Part shown: in pieces, positions 27,512 through 35,998 of the stretch
How the letters are laid out: each line of letters starts with the position of its first letter
Position numbering within the stretch: position 1 is the first letter of the stretch
Assembly: GCA_903835005.1 (NCBI GenBank)
Contig: CAILLK010000073.1
Coordinates: 62,001-126,000 of the forward strand
Length of the DNA stretch: 64,000 nucleotides
Direction of reading: 5' to 3'
Source of the DNA: an uncultured Bacteroidota bacterium
GTDB taxonomy: Bacteria; Bacteroidota; Bacteroidia; Chitinophagales; Chitinophagaceae
Position numbers and translations under genes: made by a program
Notes under the pieces: generated by a model
What the model saw: the letters and a program-made list of their open reading frames with translations, nothing else
Database searches by the model: none
What the model was told of the DNA's origin: nothing

Positions 27512-28215
27512 GATATGGTATAATCGTTGAGCATTTCCTTTACAGTTTCGGGTGCATTAAACATCAGTATGTCTATAACAGATAATCCCGGCTCAAAAGT
27601 ACTTCTCCGCTGACTATATTCTTTTAATTGTGGATGAATAAAACTCAGCTTAATGTTACTTTTTTCAAATTTTGCTTTATCAAACAGTGCTATTCCTCCG
27701 GGTGGATTAATATACTCACTGGCTTCACACTGCTCACTGATTCTTAAAGCCCATTCACCTGCATCATGAACATTCGAATAATCAAATCCCCTCTCCGAGG
27801 ATATTTTGATGTCGAAATCAATCCCAATATAGTTGAAAACATTTTTAATAAAAAATCCATTCACATATGCCACATTCGTTTCTGATACAGCAAAGCATTC
27901 CTCCAGCAACTTTTTTACCGGATTGTAAAAAGGAGATTTTTTTTTGTAATGTTCAGTTTGCCTTATTATTTTTTCCTTCCACTCATACCCTTCTTTAATT
28001 TTTATATCCCTTATCAGGTCATCCCTGCCATGATCAGCCAATGGCATAATGACATATTGATGGCCCTCTGCTGGTTTCAATATTCTGTTCCTGTTGATCC
28101 AGCCATGACGGATATACTGCACATCATCAAATAATATAAAATGATCTACCGCGTTAATTAATTGAAAATAGCCGATGTAAGGGAAAAAATAAGGTTGCAT
28201 TATTGCTATCTTCAT
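27508..28215 (-). CDS. WbqC-like family protein
   Basis: A 235-residue WbqC-family protein. I start at the ATG at 28215, giving MKIAIMQPYFFPYIGYFQL; the longer frame starts with TTG at 28224. The conserved N-terminal MQPYFFPYIGYFQLI, then DDVQYIRHGWINRNRI, and the late SVIDILMFN are the family hallmarks. WbqC proteins occur in O-antigen and capsule clusters; their exact activity is not settled, though a role in amino-sugar acylation or glycine transfer has been suggested. It is cotranscribed with the PLP enzyme downstream and probably with fdtB upstream (about 110 bases). Confidence 0.88.
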   Translation of the reverse strand: MKIAIMQPYFFPYIGYFQLINAVDHFILFDDVQYIRHGWINRNRILKPAEGHQYVIMPLADHGRDDLIRDIKIKEGYEWKEKIIRQTEHYKKKSPFYNPVKKLLEECFAVSETNVAYVNGFFIKNVFNYIGIDFDIKISSERGFDYSNVHDAGEWALRISEQCEASEYINPPGGIALFDKAKFEKSNIKLSFIHPQLKEYSQRRSTFEPGLSVIDILMFNAPETVKEMLNDYTIS

Positions 28216-28323
28216 TTTCTTCAATTATTTAAAAGATTAGTCACCTTCCTGTTTTAAAAATAAGCTGATCCAGTTTATAATTTTCTGACAATCAGTGCGG
28301 GAAACAAGATTGTAAGTGCGAGC

Positions 28324-29430
28324 TTACTGTTTAAAGAAATATTTTATATTATTTATTATTTCATGCATATCACTTTCCTGCAGGCCGGGATACAAAGGCA
28401 GGCTTAAGCAGGTCTCTGCAATGAGTTCCGCATTCGGGAATGCACCTTTATTATAACCAAGTTCGTAATAGGCATTCTGAAGATGAGGAGGAACCGGATA
28501 ATGAATCAAAGTCCCGATTTCTTTGCTATTAAGATATTCTTGCAATTCATTTCTTCTGCTTGTTCTTATACTATAGATATGGTAAACATGGGTAGCATTT
28601 ACTGCTGTAACCGGTAGAATTAAATCTGATATACCTTTCAGTTCCTGATCATATATAGCAGCCAGCCGTTTACGTTCCTCATTCCAAAGGTTCAGGTGTT
28701 TCAGTTTTACAGACAGCAATGCCGCCTGTAGCTCATCAAGCCTTGAATTCATACCCTTTTCGATATTATAGTATTTCTTTTCCGAACCATAATTTCTAAG
28801 CATCCGGGCCCGCTTATCAAGGTCTGTATCATCGGTGGTTATAGCGCCTCCGTCTCCATACGCACCCAGGTTTTTTCCCGGGTAGTAGCTGGTCGCATTA
28901 ATATTCCCGAAGCTTCCGGTGAGTTTGCCATTATATGTTGCCCCCTGCGATTGTGCATTGTCTTCAATAACATATAAGCAGTGTTTATGAGCTATTCGCA
29001 TTAGGGCATCCATTTCACAAGCCTGGCCATATAAATGTACAGGCATTATAGCTTTAGTGTGGGGTGTTATTTTTTCCTCTATAAGGTCCGGATTTATATT
29101 GTATGTATTTATCCTTGGTTCAACCGGTATGGGCGTTGCCCCAACGCTGGATACCGCCAGCCAGGTTGCTATATAAGTATTTGAAGGTACGATCACCTCA
29201 TCACCCTGACCGATTTTGAGTACTTTCAAGGAAAGGATCAGGGCATCCAGGCCGTTTGCCACGCCAATGCAGTATTGTGTTTTATTGAATAATGCGTATG
29301 ACTGTTCAAAACTTTTTACAGACTCACCGAGAATGTACCATTTTGAATCTATGATCTTTTCAAAAGCCGGCGTAAGTTCGCTTCTTACATCGGTATTTAT
29401 TTTTTCAAACGAAAGATATGGTATGCTCAT
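28324..29430 (-). CDS. fdtB: dTDP-3-oxo-6-deoxyhexose 3-aminotransferase (FdtB/QdtB type)
   Basis: A 368-residue DegT/DnrJ/EryC1 sugar aminotransferase. The PLP lysine is Lys186 in YYPGKNLGAYGDGG. Further signatures are IEDNAQSQGATYNGK and the C-terminal HYPVPPHLQ. With the neighbouring cupin isomerase and acyltransferase it fits the route to dTDP-3-amino-3,6-dideoxy-hexose (Fuc3N or Qui3N). The precise sugar cannot be told without the stereochemistry of the isomerase step. Its ATG overlaps the stop of the acyltransferase (ATGA), so the two are tightly coupled. Product: a nucleotide sugar for surface glycan. Confidence 0.88.
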   Translation of the reverse strand: MSIPYLSFEKINTDVRSELTPAFEKIIDSKWYILGESVKSFEQSYALFNKTQYCIGVANGLDALILSLKVLKIGQGDEVIVPSNTYIATWLAVSSVGATPIPVEPRINTYNINPDLIEEKITPHTKAIMPVHLYGQACEMDALMRIAHKHCLYVIEDNAQSQGATYNGKLTGSFGNINATSYYPGKNLGAYGDGGAITTDDTDLDKRARMLRNYGSEKKYYNIEKGMNSRLDELQAALLSVKLKHLNLWNEERKRLAAIYDQELKGISDLILPVTAVNATHVYHIYSIRTSRRNELQEYLNSKEIGTLIHYPVPPHLQNAYYELGYNKGAFPNAELIAETCLSLPLYPGLQESDMHEIINNIKYFFKQ

Positions 29431-29987
29431 ATTTTAGTTAGTAAGCCATTTTCAAGTATGTAAATAATTCCGTCTTCAGATGTCCATTTGTTTTTATTTC
29501 CAGGTATTAGTTTTTGTCCTTTTTCATCCACCCATCCTTTTATTTTCGCAGGGTTACCGTACACCAGAGCATGGTCGGGTACATTACGGGTAATGACCGA
29601 ACCAATGCCACTCATAGCATACTTACCTATCTTAATTCCTGCCAGGACCGTTGAATTGGCGCCTAAACTGGCACCCTTCATAATTATAGTTTTCACAGAT
29701 TCACCATATTGTTTGCTGCGCGGACGTATATCATTTGTGAATACTACATTAGGTCCCAAAAAAACATCATCTCCTATCGAAATACCATCCCACAGGTATA
29801 TGCCACATTTAATGGTTACATTGTTTCCTATACTAACACCATCCTCTATATAGCAGTGATCGCATATATTACAGTTGGTCCCTATGGAAACGTTTTTCAG
29901 AATGTGCACAAAAGCCCATATCCTGGTATCAGCCCCTATATTTTCGGTATCTACTATTGAGGAAGGGTGCTTGTAGTAATTGCTCAT
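29427..29987 (-). CDS. fdtC: Left-handed beta-helix sugar N-acyltransferase (FdtC type)
   Basis: A 186-residue hexapeptide-repeat acyltransferase. The repeats are visible from ~20 to ~130 (IGADTRIWAFVHILKNVSIG, IGNNVTIKCGIYLWDGISIG, VFLGPNVVF, ASLGANSTVLAGIKIGKYAM). The C-terminal DHALVYGNPAKIKGWV is a standard ending of this fold. It would N-acylate the 3-amino sugar made by its neighbours, completing Fuc3NAc or Qui3NAc. Length and context match FdtC/WxcM-type enzymes. Four-base overlap with fdtB; 74 bases after the glycosyltransferase. Confidence 0.85.
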   Translation of the reverse strand: MSNYYKHPSSIVDTENIGADTRIWAFVHILKNVSIGTNCNICDHCYIEDGVSIGNNVTIKCGIYLWDGISIGDDVFLGPNVVFTNDIRPRSKQYGESVKTIIMKGASLGANSTVLAGIKIGKYAMSGIGSVITRNVPDHALVYGNPAKIKGWVDEKGQKLIPGNKNKWTSEDGIIYILENGLLTKI

Positions 29988-30061
29988 TTATCCGATATTT
30001 ACCATTGATTTTGCGCTGGGCAAGAAATTATGACTTTATTTTGCTATTACAAATGGCTGTT

Positions 30062-31006
30062 TTAATCCACAATATCATTCGGCTTTTTTTTAATTATATA
30101 TCCAGGCCTGTTTTTCACCTCTTCATATATTCTATAGATATATTCAGATATAATCCCAAGGCTTAACATAATTAAGCCTGAGAAGAAAGAAATTGCTAAA
30201 ATAATACTTGTCCAGCCTTTTACATCTACTTTCCAGTAGTTATTATTGCCGAACAGTTTTATATATAAGTAAAAAATAATTATTAAAAACGCCAGTAGAG
30301 ACACTGTTAGACCAACGTAAGTAATTAACTTTATTGGAAATGTTGATGTAGAAAAAAACCAGTCTTTTGCCAGCTTCACTTTTTTCTTAAACGTCCATCT
30401 TGATTTTGCAGCTTTGCTTATAAATCTTACATAGGGCACATATAACGGGTTGTAGCCCAGGCGTAGCAATTCAGTGAAGGTAGTAGTATTAATAGGGTGT
30501 ATTCGTTCATTAATAATGTCAATAATCTCTCTGTCTATGAAAAATGAATCTAAACCCTGTGCCGGAAAGCTAAAGTCTGAAACGGCAGATATTATTTTAT
30601 AAAATAATTGTGCAAATTGCTTTGTTAGCCAGGGGTCAGTTCTTTGTGTTCGGTAAGGGAAAATGATTTTATGGCCTTTTTGCCACTCCCTGTACATGTC
30701 TGTTACACTTTCATAAGGAGTCTGCTCATCATCCATTATCATAGTAGCACAATCGCCCTTAGACATCTTGAGACCCGCCATAATAGAATAATGGGAAGTA
30801 TAATTTCTACTTAATTCATAAGCTCTGACATTACTGTATTTTTTCTCAAGGGTTAAGGCAATTTCATAAGATCCGTCAAGAGATCCGTCATCTACAATGA
30901 TCAATTCATATGGAATGGAAGAGGCTACCAACACTTGATCAAGCTTATCTCTTGCAACTATAAGTCGCTCTTTTGATTTATAAGATAGCAGTATTACTGA
31001 TAACAT
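30062..31006 (-). CDS. Family 2 glycosyltransferase with two C-terminal membrane helices
   Basis: A 314-residue GT2 enzyme. The nucleotide-binding region is near YELIIVDDGSLDGSYEIA (~34-51) and the DXD-type metal motif is in MIMDDEQTP (~88-96). From ~225 two hydrophobic helices follow (LITYVGLTVSLLAFLIIIFY and TSIILAISFFSGLIMLSLGI), the topology of GtrB/DPM1-like polyprenyl-phosphate sugar transferases. It probably loads a sugar onto undecaprenyl phosphate or adds it to a lipid-linked glycan at the inner membrane. Sits between fdtA and fdtC in the same operon. Confidence 0.88.
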   Translation of the reverse strand: MLSVILLSYKSKERLIVARDKLDQVLVASSIPYELIIVDDGSLDGSYEIALTLEKKYSNVRAYELSRNYTSHYSIMAGLKMSKGDCATMIMDDEQTPYESVTDMYREWQKGHKIIFPYRTQRTDPWLTKQFAQLFYKIISAVSDFSFPAQGLDSFFIDREIIDIINERIHPINTTTFTELLRLGYNPLYVPYVRFISKAAKSRWTFKKKVKLAKDWFFSTSTFPIKLITYVGLTVSLLAFLIIIFYLYIKLFGNNNYWKVDVKGWTSIILAISFFSGLIMLSLGIISEYIYRIYEEVKNRPGYIIKKKPNDIVD

Positions 31007-31180
31007 ATCATTTGTTTTAACGAGCTGGGATTTACTTAGGCTTAATTATGTTAATTCTAACCCAAATACTCAATTTCCATAATTAATTGCCATTCCGAAG
31101 GAATATCCCGAGCTATTTAAAGTGAAATAAAATAATACATTTCGAAATATTATTTTGAAAGGAACTGCAAATCGGATACT

Positions 31181-31612
31181 TTAATGGCTTTCCATTTTTC
31201 CCCAGATCCTCTTAAAATCGTCATAATCCCGAATATAATCATTTTGATTAAATTCGGTGGAGGCAAATACCATCTGAACTGCTGAATGAGAATATTGCAT
31301 TGTAAGCCACACACATGATGGGATATACAAACCTATATTAGGCTTATCCAAGACAAATGTATTAATTTCGCCATATCCATTTTCTGTTGTTACAATTATT
31401 CGTCCACTTACTGCAACAATAATTTCCTGTGTTTTATAATGGGAATGCCTTCCTCTAACTATACTTTCCGGAGTAAAGTAGGTCCAGAAAACCCTTTTTA
31501 TTTCAAATGGAAGGGAATCATTTAGCTGAGTAACTGAAATATAACCAATAGATGAATCTCCTATTTGTGGAAAATCGATAATGTATGGTGATTTCTTGCT
31601 TGGATCAATCAT
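31181..31612 (-). CDS. fdtA: dTDP-4-oxo-6-deoxyglucose 3,4-ketoisomerase (FdtA/QdtA type)
   Basis: A 143-residue cupin. I begin at the ATG at 31612 (MIDPSKKSPYIIDFPQIGD), because the family begins at this point; the longer frame to 31708 starts with TTG and adds unrelated sequence. The cupin is marked by RVFWTYFTPESIVRGRHSHY with the HSH catalytic histidines, then EIIVAVSGRIIVTTENG and IPSCVWLTMQY. It shifts the keto group from C4 to C3 of dTDP-4-oxo-6-deoxyglucose, the first committed step to 3-amino sugars. Whether the product has galacto (FdtA) or gluco (QdtA) configuration cannot be read from the sequence. Confidence 0.85.
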   Translation of the reverse strand: MIDPSKKSPYIIDFPQIGDSSIGYISVTQLNDSLPFEIKRVFWTYFTPESIVRGRHSHYKTQEIIVAVSGRIIVTTENGYGEINTFVLDKPNIGLYIPSCVWLTMQYSHSAVQMVFASTEFNQNDYIRDYDDFKRIWGKMESH

Positions 31613-31826
31613 AAAATGAACAGTAGTTACTGTTGAAGTATAATATAAATATAATTTACATAATCCGACTAATGCACCATAGGATATTTTTATTTTCGTA
31701 ATTTGCAATTACATTGTGCAAATATAACGCGAAAAATTTGAAAAAGCACATAATAATTGTGGTGATTATTCTCCGCTTTCAATTACTTATATTCCGGCTG
31801 AAAGAGCGAGCCAACTGGAAATAAGT

Positions 31827-31856
31827 TTGTAGGGCAAACTATATGTTTTACTTTTG
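31827..31856 (+). promoter_or_regulatory. Promoter of the YfhO-like gene
   Basis: TTG at 31827-31829, exactly 19 bases, TACTTTTG at 31849-31856: a full Bacteroidota promoter match. The leader is about 30 nt. Confidence 0.75.
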
Positions 31857-31887
31857 ATCATCAATATAAGCTTAAATTTCCGGAAAG

Positions 31888-34410
31888 ATGAATGCACAAA
31901 CAAACATTAAATATTTATTGCTAAATTATATGTTTGTGATTGTACCAATTCTTATAATTACCTCCTTATTACTTTTTAAGGGCTTTAAGGAACGAATATG
32001 GATGAAAGCTATTCTGTCAAATTATCATAAAAGTGCTTTCACTGTATTATTTGCAATTATTTTAATCATTAGTTTCGTTGTTTTCAAAGATTACCTGCTG
32101 TTTAGAAATGCATATTTATTCTGTGACATTAATGGAGATAGTTATGTGTCTCAATACCCGAAATTTGTGAATACGCTTGATTATTTTAATACTTACGGAT
32201 TACCAAAATGGTCATTCAAAATAGGTATGGGCCAAAATTTATGGCCGTTTACATTTTTAGATGATCCTGTTATGCTTTTGAATTGTGTGGCAGGCAAAAA
32301 AAACATACCACTTCTTATCATTTATATTGATGTGCTGGAAATTGTCATCTCTGGCTTAATTATTTTCAAATACTTGAAATTGTTGAATTTGTCTGATTTT
32401 ACTTGCATTATTGGTGGTTTATTGTATTCATTTTGTGGATTTATAACTGTCGGGAGTCCATTCTTTATTTTTACTTTCCAGGCAGTAAATTTTTCTCTCT
32501 TTTTATTGGGTTTTGAATTACTGTTCAATAAGAATAAGCCATATTTATTTTCTATAGCTGTTTGTTTTGCAAGCATATCTGGTTTATTTAATTTGCTTTC
32601 TTATGGTATTTTCCTTTTTGCGTATACTATTTTTCGCCAGTTACAGTCAGATAAATATAATGTTTCGAGGCTCAGTAGTTTATATTTCCGAATGATTGTT
32701 TCAGGAGCTATTGGAATTTTGCTTTCTGGTCCGTTCATGTTTCAGCATATAGTTCAGATGCTTAACAGCCCGAGAGGTTCCGGGCTGATATCTTATACAA
32801 AAAAGCTGATATCATCACCTGTATTTGCATTTGCAGATAAATTACAGATGGGGACAAGTCTCATGCGATTTTTTTCGAATGATCTGCTTGGAAGTGGAGA
32901 TGGTTTTAAAGGATGGTTCAATTATGTCGAGGCGCCAATGTTTTATTGTGGTATTCCATGTCTTCTTTTACTGCCTCAGGTATTTACTTTTCTCAGCAAA
33001 AGATCACGGATAATATTTATTTTATTCCTTTCTATGTGGGTTATACCAATTATTTTCCCCTATTTCAGGTATGCATTCTGGCTGTTTGCGGGCGATTATT
33101 ACCGGATTTTTGCTTTATTTATTGCAGTAATATTCATATTATATTCCCTCAATGCACTTGAATATATTTTTTATAAAAAGAAAATCAATCGGCTCTTACT
33201 TTTTATTACTTCTTCCATATTAATATTGTTCCTTTGTTTCCCGGTACTAGTTGGAAATGCGATAATTAATAATAAGATCAGGATATTTGTTGTTATTGTT
33301 ATTATTATTTATACAATTGTACTTTCACTTGCCGGCAGGGATAAAAATATACCTTATTTAAAAGGATGTTTACTTATAACACTATTCTTTGAGTTATGTT
33401 TTACAGTCAATATTACTGTAAATACCCGTGGCGCTATTTCAGTAAAGTCGCTGAATTCTAAAGATCACATAACTAATTATAGTAGCTCCTACAATGACTA
33501 TTCGCTTGATGCTGTGAATTATATAAAATCAAGAGATGATAATTTCTTTCGGATTGACCGGACCTGTGATTCTTCTGACATGATGAATTTCAGTCAGATA
33601 CAGGGTTTTAATGGTACCTCATCTTACAATTCCTTTAATCAGATGTATTATGTGAAATACCTGATGCTGATGGGAATAGTGAGCAAGAACAATGAAGCGA
33701 GTTCCCGATGGATAACAGGTTTAGCTAATATTCCTATTTTAGAATCGGAAAACAATGTAAAATATTTTCTTCAAACAAAAACTGATCGTAAAAACTTATC
33801 ACCCATTTGGGATTCAATAGCGATAATCGGTGATATTAAAATTTTCAAAAATAATTTTTTGTTTCCGTTTGGGTATACTTATGATAAATATGTAAAAGAA
33901 AGTAGTTTTGAAACTATTGAACCAAAACAAAAGATGCAGATAACAATGAATGCTTTTGTGATAAGCGATAAAGATACAGGCAAAGTAACTACTATGAAAG
34001 AATATATGCTGCAAGATACTTTGGTCGCGGTGTTTGACTCATTGAGCTACTATGACAGCAGAAGGAAGTTGAGTGAAGATACCTTGAAAATTACCGCATT
34101 CAATGATAATTATATATCCGGAACAATTGCAGTGGCCAAGGATAAAATGATGTATCTGTCGGTTCCTTACGATATAGGCTGGCATCTGAAAGTAGATGGG
34201 AAAGAAACCAATAAAATAGAGATAAACGGAGGCATGACGGGCGTTTTGCTGAATAAAGGGGCGCATACCGTGGAAATGGCCTACAAACTGCCTTACTGGA
34301 ACGCAGGGCTAATAATGAGCTTTAGTGGGTTAGTATTGTTTGCAGGGCCGTGGATTTACCGGCGACGCAGAAATGCCGAAAAAAATCAGGAAAAGACGAT
34401 TGCTGCTTAA
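31888..34410 (+). CDS. YfhO family membrane protein
   Basis: An 840-residue polytopic membrane protein of the YfhO family. About 12 to 14 hydrophobic segments fill residues ~10-520, with the family motif GDSYVSQYPKF and a WSFKIGMGQNLWPF loop early on. A soluble domain follows (~530-790), then a final helix (LIMSFSGLVLFAGPWIY). YfhO proteins are GT-C-like membrane glycosyltransferases involved in decorating cell-wall polymers such as teichoic acids in Firmicutes; in Bacteroidota they sit in polysaccharide loci as here. It is divergent from the fdtA operon. Codon use is AT-rich compared with its neighbours. Confidence 0.85.
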   Translation: MNAQTNIKYLLLNYMFVIVPILIITSLLLFKGFKERIWMKAILSNYHKSAFTVLFAIILIISFVVFKDYLLFRNAYLFCDINGDSYVSQYPKFVNTLDYFNTYGLPKWSFKIGMGQNLWPFTFLDDPVMLLNCVAGKKNIPLLIIYIDVLEIVISGLIIFKYLKLLNLSDFTCIIGGLLYSFCGFITVGSPFFIFTFQAVNFSLFLLGFELLFNKNKPYLFSIAVCFASISGLFNLLSYGIFLFAYTIFRQLQSDKYNVSRLSSLYFRMIVSGAIGILLSGPFMFQHIVQMLNSPRGSGLISYTKKLISSPVFAFADKLQMGTSLMRFFSNDLLGSGDGFKGWFNYVEAPMFYCGIPCLLLLPQVFTFLSKRSRIIFILFLSMWVIPIIFPYFRYAFWLFAGDYYRIFALFIAVIFILYSLNALEYIFYKKKINRLLLFITSSILILFLCFPVLVGNAIINNKIRIFVVIVIIIYTIVLSLAGRDKNIPYLKGCLLITLFFELCFTVNITVNTRGAISVKSLNSKDHITNYSSSYNDYSLDAVNYIKSRDDNFFRIDRTCDSSDMMNFSQIQGFNGTSSYNSFNQMYYVKYLMLMGIVSKNNEASSRWITGLANIPILESENNVKYFLQTKTDRKNLSPIWDSIAIIGDIKIFKNNFLFPFGYTYDKYVKESSFETIEPKQKMQITMNAFVISDKDTGKVTTMKEYMLQDTLVAVFDSLSYYDSRRKLSEDTLKITAFNDNYISGTIAVAKDKMMYLSVPYDIGWHLKVDGKETNKIEINGGMTGVLLNKGAHTVEMAYKLPYWNAGLIMSFSGLVLFAGPWIYRRRRNAEKNQEKTIAA

Positions 34411-34451
34411 ACATAGGACACCGGTTTAAAGCCTGATTTTATTGGTGCAAT

Positions 34452-35186
34452 TCAGATAGAAATACAGATATCCATCCTGAAATTGGAGACCGGTAACTGC
34501 TGGTTGGTGATTTCACAGTTTAAACCAAGCTCATCACAAATTCTTTTTATGTCCTGAGGTTGCCACCATGTTCCCAATCCGTCATTGGTCAGATCGCCCT
34601 TTGCCTGCAGGTTGGCATAAAACTGCTTGCGCTCGGGTGTGTTATAATAGTTCCATTTCAGCTCATCGTTAGGTACACCTCTTACCAGAAATTTAAAATG
34701 AGGAGAAACCGACTTTATGCAGAATACCAATTCTTTAAAATCATTTGGCGGAAAATAAGCCAGTGCATCATTCATAAGGTACTTAGATGGGATGATACCA
34801 GGTAAAAAAGTTCCGTATGATTTCATGAAATCAACTGCGCCCGAACAGTGATAACTGATGTTATCAGCCTTTTTATACTTATTAGCTGTTTCTATAATGC
34901 TTTTAGAAAAATCTACGCCTGTTATTTGCTTTACACTGTCCCTTAGTTCATAAGTAAATAGTCCGTTGCCGCAGCAAAGGTCTACCAATATATCACCGGC
35001 ATCAAGGTCTAGCCCTGTTTTAATAAGAGCTATGATCCTGTCGAAAATTTCCTGTGTTACCCGTTTCCGGTTTTCAGTTCTTGCCACCTGCAGAAAAAGA
35101 TCGTCTTCGTTTTGCACCGCCTCTTTACCATAACGGTTGAAAAGAAATTTATCCCAGTAATCCTGCCAGTTATCAAAATATTCCAT
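34452..35186 (-). CDS. SAM-dependent class I methyltransferase (copy 1 of a tandem pair)
   Basis: A 244-residue Rossmann-fold methyltransferase. The SAM motif I is VDLCCGNGLFTYEL (near residue 70), with a following VDFSKSII acidic strand and CSGAVDFM in the region of motif II. It is about half identical by eye to the next gene (shared WNYYNTPER/WNFYNTEER, NDGLGTWW/NDGMGRWW and FRMDI endings), so the two arose by tandem duplication. Substrate unknown; its position behind a Wzt-like ATPase suggests a role in modifying or capping a polysaccharide. It ends the operon. Confidence 0.85.
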   Translation of the reverse strand: MEYFDNWQDYWDKFLFNRYGKEAVQNEDDLFLQVARTENRKRVTQEIFDRIIALIKTGLDLDAGDILVDLCCGNGLFTYELRDSVKQITGVDFSKSIIETANKYKKADNISYHCSGAVDFMKSYGTFLPGIIPSKYLMNDALAYFPPNDFKELVFCIKSVSPHFKFLVRGVPNDELKWNYYNTPERKQFYANLQAKGDLTNDGLGTWWQPQDIKRICDELGLNCEITNQQLPVSNFRMDICISI

Positions 35187-35203
35187 ATGCTATCTTCGCT
35201 TAT

Positions 35204-35929
35204 TTAGTCGCGGCTTAATTTTATATCCATTCTGAAGCCGGTTAACTGCTGCTCTGAGTTCCAGAATTCACTTTTAAGATTCAATTCCTGGCATATAGCA
35301 GCAATTTCTTCCGGATGCCACCATCTGCCCATCCCGTCATTGGTGAAATTTCCGTCAGACATATTATGGAGGTATTTTTTTCTGCGCTCTTCGGTATTAT
35401 AAAAATTCCATTTTAGTTTATCATTAGGTACTCCCTTCAGATAAAACAAAAATGGCTGGCCCGCAGTTATATCCATTATCAGCAATAAAATTCTTTTCAG
35501 GTCATCTGGAGTAAAATAAGCCAGAGCATTGCTCATTAAGTATTTAGTAGGCGCTGCAGCAACAGTGTCTTTTATATACACCAGAAAATCAAAAACATTA
35601 TTGCAGATATATGTGATATTGGACGCTGACTTAAATTCTTTTGCTGCCCTTATCAGATGAGCCGCAAAATCTGTAGCATATATATGCTTTACCCTGTCCT
35701 TAAGCACAAAGGTAATCAGGCCATTGCCGCAGCAAAGCTCAGCCAGTATATCAGAGCTATTCAGGGCAAGCGCATCCGAAATACTATCACATATTTCGTC
35801 AAAGGCTTCTTTTTCAATAGGCTTTTTATCAACTGTTAACCCAACCTGGAAGAACAGATCCTCTTCATTAGCAGCCTCTTTATTCCGCCATTCCTGCCAG
35901 AATTGTTCCCAGTTAAGAAATGAATTCAT
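35204..35929 (-). CDS. SAM-dependent class I methyltransferase (copy 2 of a tandem pair)
   Basis: A 241-residue paralogue of the downstream methyltransferase, 17 bases apart. SAM motif I is AELCCGNGLITFVL, followed by ATDFAAHLI. The pattern KYLMSNALAYFTPDDLK is shared with KYLMNDALAYFPPNDFK in the other copy. It lies 69 bases after the ABC ATPase gene on the same strand. In some O-antigen systems a methyltransferase caps the chain and the Wzt C-terminal domain recognises the cap; that model fits the gene order but is not proven here. Confidence 0.85.
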   Translation of the reverse strand: MNSFLNWEQFWQEWRNKEAANEEDLFFQVGLTVDKKPIEKEAFDEICDSISDALALNSSDILAELCCGNGLITFVLKDRVKHIYATDFAAHLIRAAKEFKSASNITYICNNVFDFLVYIKDTVAAAPTKYLMSNALAYFTPDDLKRILLLIMDITAGQPFLFYLKGVPNDKLKWNFYNTEERRKKYLHNMSDGNFTNDGMGRWWHPEEIAAICQELNLKSEFWNSEQQLTGFRMDIKLSRD

Positions 35930-35998
35930 TGATTAGTTTTATGTATTTAGATTTAATGCCATGACACCTAGCTTTCCTTAATAGATAGTTGCAGCCTT

